Source of the DNA: Rikenellaceae bacterium
GTDB taxonomy: Bacteria; Bacteroidota; Bacteroidia; Bacteroidales; Rikenellaceae
Reading direction: 5' to 3'
Length of the DNA: 33,011 nucleotides
Assembly: GCA_015059685.1 (NCBI GenBank)
Contig: SUZW01000020.1
Span: 1-33,011 of the forward strand
Below the pieces are notes generated by a model. It worked only from the letters and a program-made list of their open reading frames with translations, ran no database searches and was not told where the DNA came from. How positions within the stretch are numbered: the first letter of the stretch is position 1; each line of letters opens with the position of its first letter. Below, piece by piece: positions 32,853 through 33,011 of this stretch. The position numbers were made by a program, and so were the translations under genes.

Positions 32853-33011
32853 CTAACGGCACATCTCTTTGATCAGCTTCTTGGCAAGCATCGGGTCGTC
32901 GGTGGTGATATAATCGACACCATTCTCGATGCACCAACGAATATCCTCCTCCTTGTTTACGGTCCAAGCATTCACATACATACCGAGGTCGTGGCTCTCC
33001 TTGATCCACTG
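32853..33011 (-). CDS. Glycerophosphodiester phosphodiesterase family protein, C-terminal 52 residues
   Basis: Only the 3-prime end is inside the window. The reverse strand ends with GMYVNAWTVNKEEDIRWCIE, then NGVDYITTDDPMLAKKLIKE and MCR before the TAG. This is the last strand-helix unit of the GDPD TIM barrel (VNAWTVN, then GVDYITTDDP). The family hydrolyses glycerophosphodiesters to glycerol 3-phosphate and an alcohol. The signal peptide and catalytic residues lie off the right edge. Confidence 0.85.
   Translation of the reverse strand, partial: QWIKESHDLGMYVNAWTVNKEEDIRWCIENGVDYITTDDPMLAKKLIKEMCR

Overview
This window looks like a chromosome segment from a member of the Bacteroidota, most likely order Bacteroidales and possibly Alistipes-like (Rikenellaceae). 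The evidence is -7 promoter elements of the TAnnTTTG type, the lack of clear Shine-Dalgarno sites, a long (1096 aa) SecA with a C-terminal zinc tail, and families largely typical of this phylum (BatD/BatE, GSCFA, DUF2851, a fimbrillin-like lipoprotein with a calcineurin phosphoesterase). The genus is an inference. No rRNA, tRNA, transposase, integrase or CRISPR array was found.

Layout. 1-394 (-): rplT (cut by the window edge) and rpmI. 577-3819 (+): a phosphoesterase lipoprotein and an apt-like phosphoribosyltransferase. 3820-4815: about 1 kb of repeats. 4816-8173 (+): smpB, tsaB and class I fumarase, each followed by a structured repeat. 8578-11203 (+): batD-batE. 11463-15181 (+): recR, a META-domain lipoprotein and a GH78 rhamnosidase, tightly packed. 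15303-16718 (+): glutamate decarboxylase. 17056-18054 (-): malate dehydrogenase. 18198-21925 (-): secA followed by dCMP deaminase. 22028-29272 (-): beta-barrel protein, glnS, GSCFA protein, a PafA-like pseudophosphatase, sufE, a DUF59 protein and a short DUF2851 protein, mostly in operon-like spacing. 29391-31131 (+): a SpoU methyltransferase and gap. 31575-33011 (-): an NCS2 permease and the C-terminus of a glycerophosphodiester phosphodiesterase.

Most genes are housekeeping. The unusual content is between them. (1) Long hairpins of about 120-130 nt begin 0-11 nt after the stop codons of apt, smpB, fum, mdh and gap, always on the sense strand of the preceding gene. They share a tip of the form TA[G/C]-GCYN[A/T]-[C/G]TA, and their stems differ in sequence yet stay paired. 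(2) Tandem heptamer arrays occur in several unrelated unit families. The GCTAATG family lies 4-13 nt upstream of five start codons in the same orientation and encodes overlapping four-codon mini-ORFs. The GAGTAGT and AATTGTC families start at or next to stop codons. (3) Arrays of small hairpins are separated by AATGGC/GCCATT spacers. (4) A composite AGTAAGGG repeat has an inverted copy elsewhere. These structured intergenic families are the best candidate for an undescribed system. The strongest protein-level oddity is the PafA-like protein at 23761-25368, which appears to have lost all but one of its metal and nucleophile residues.
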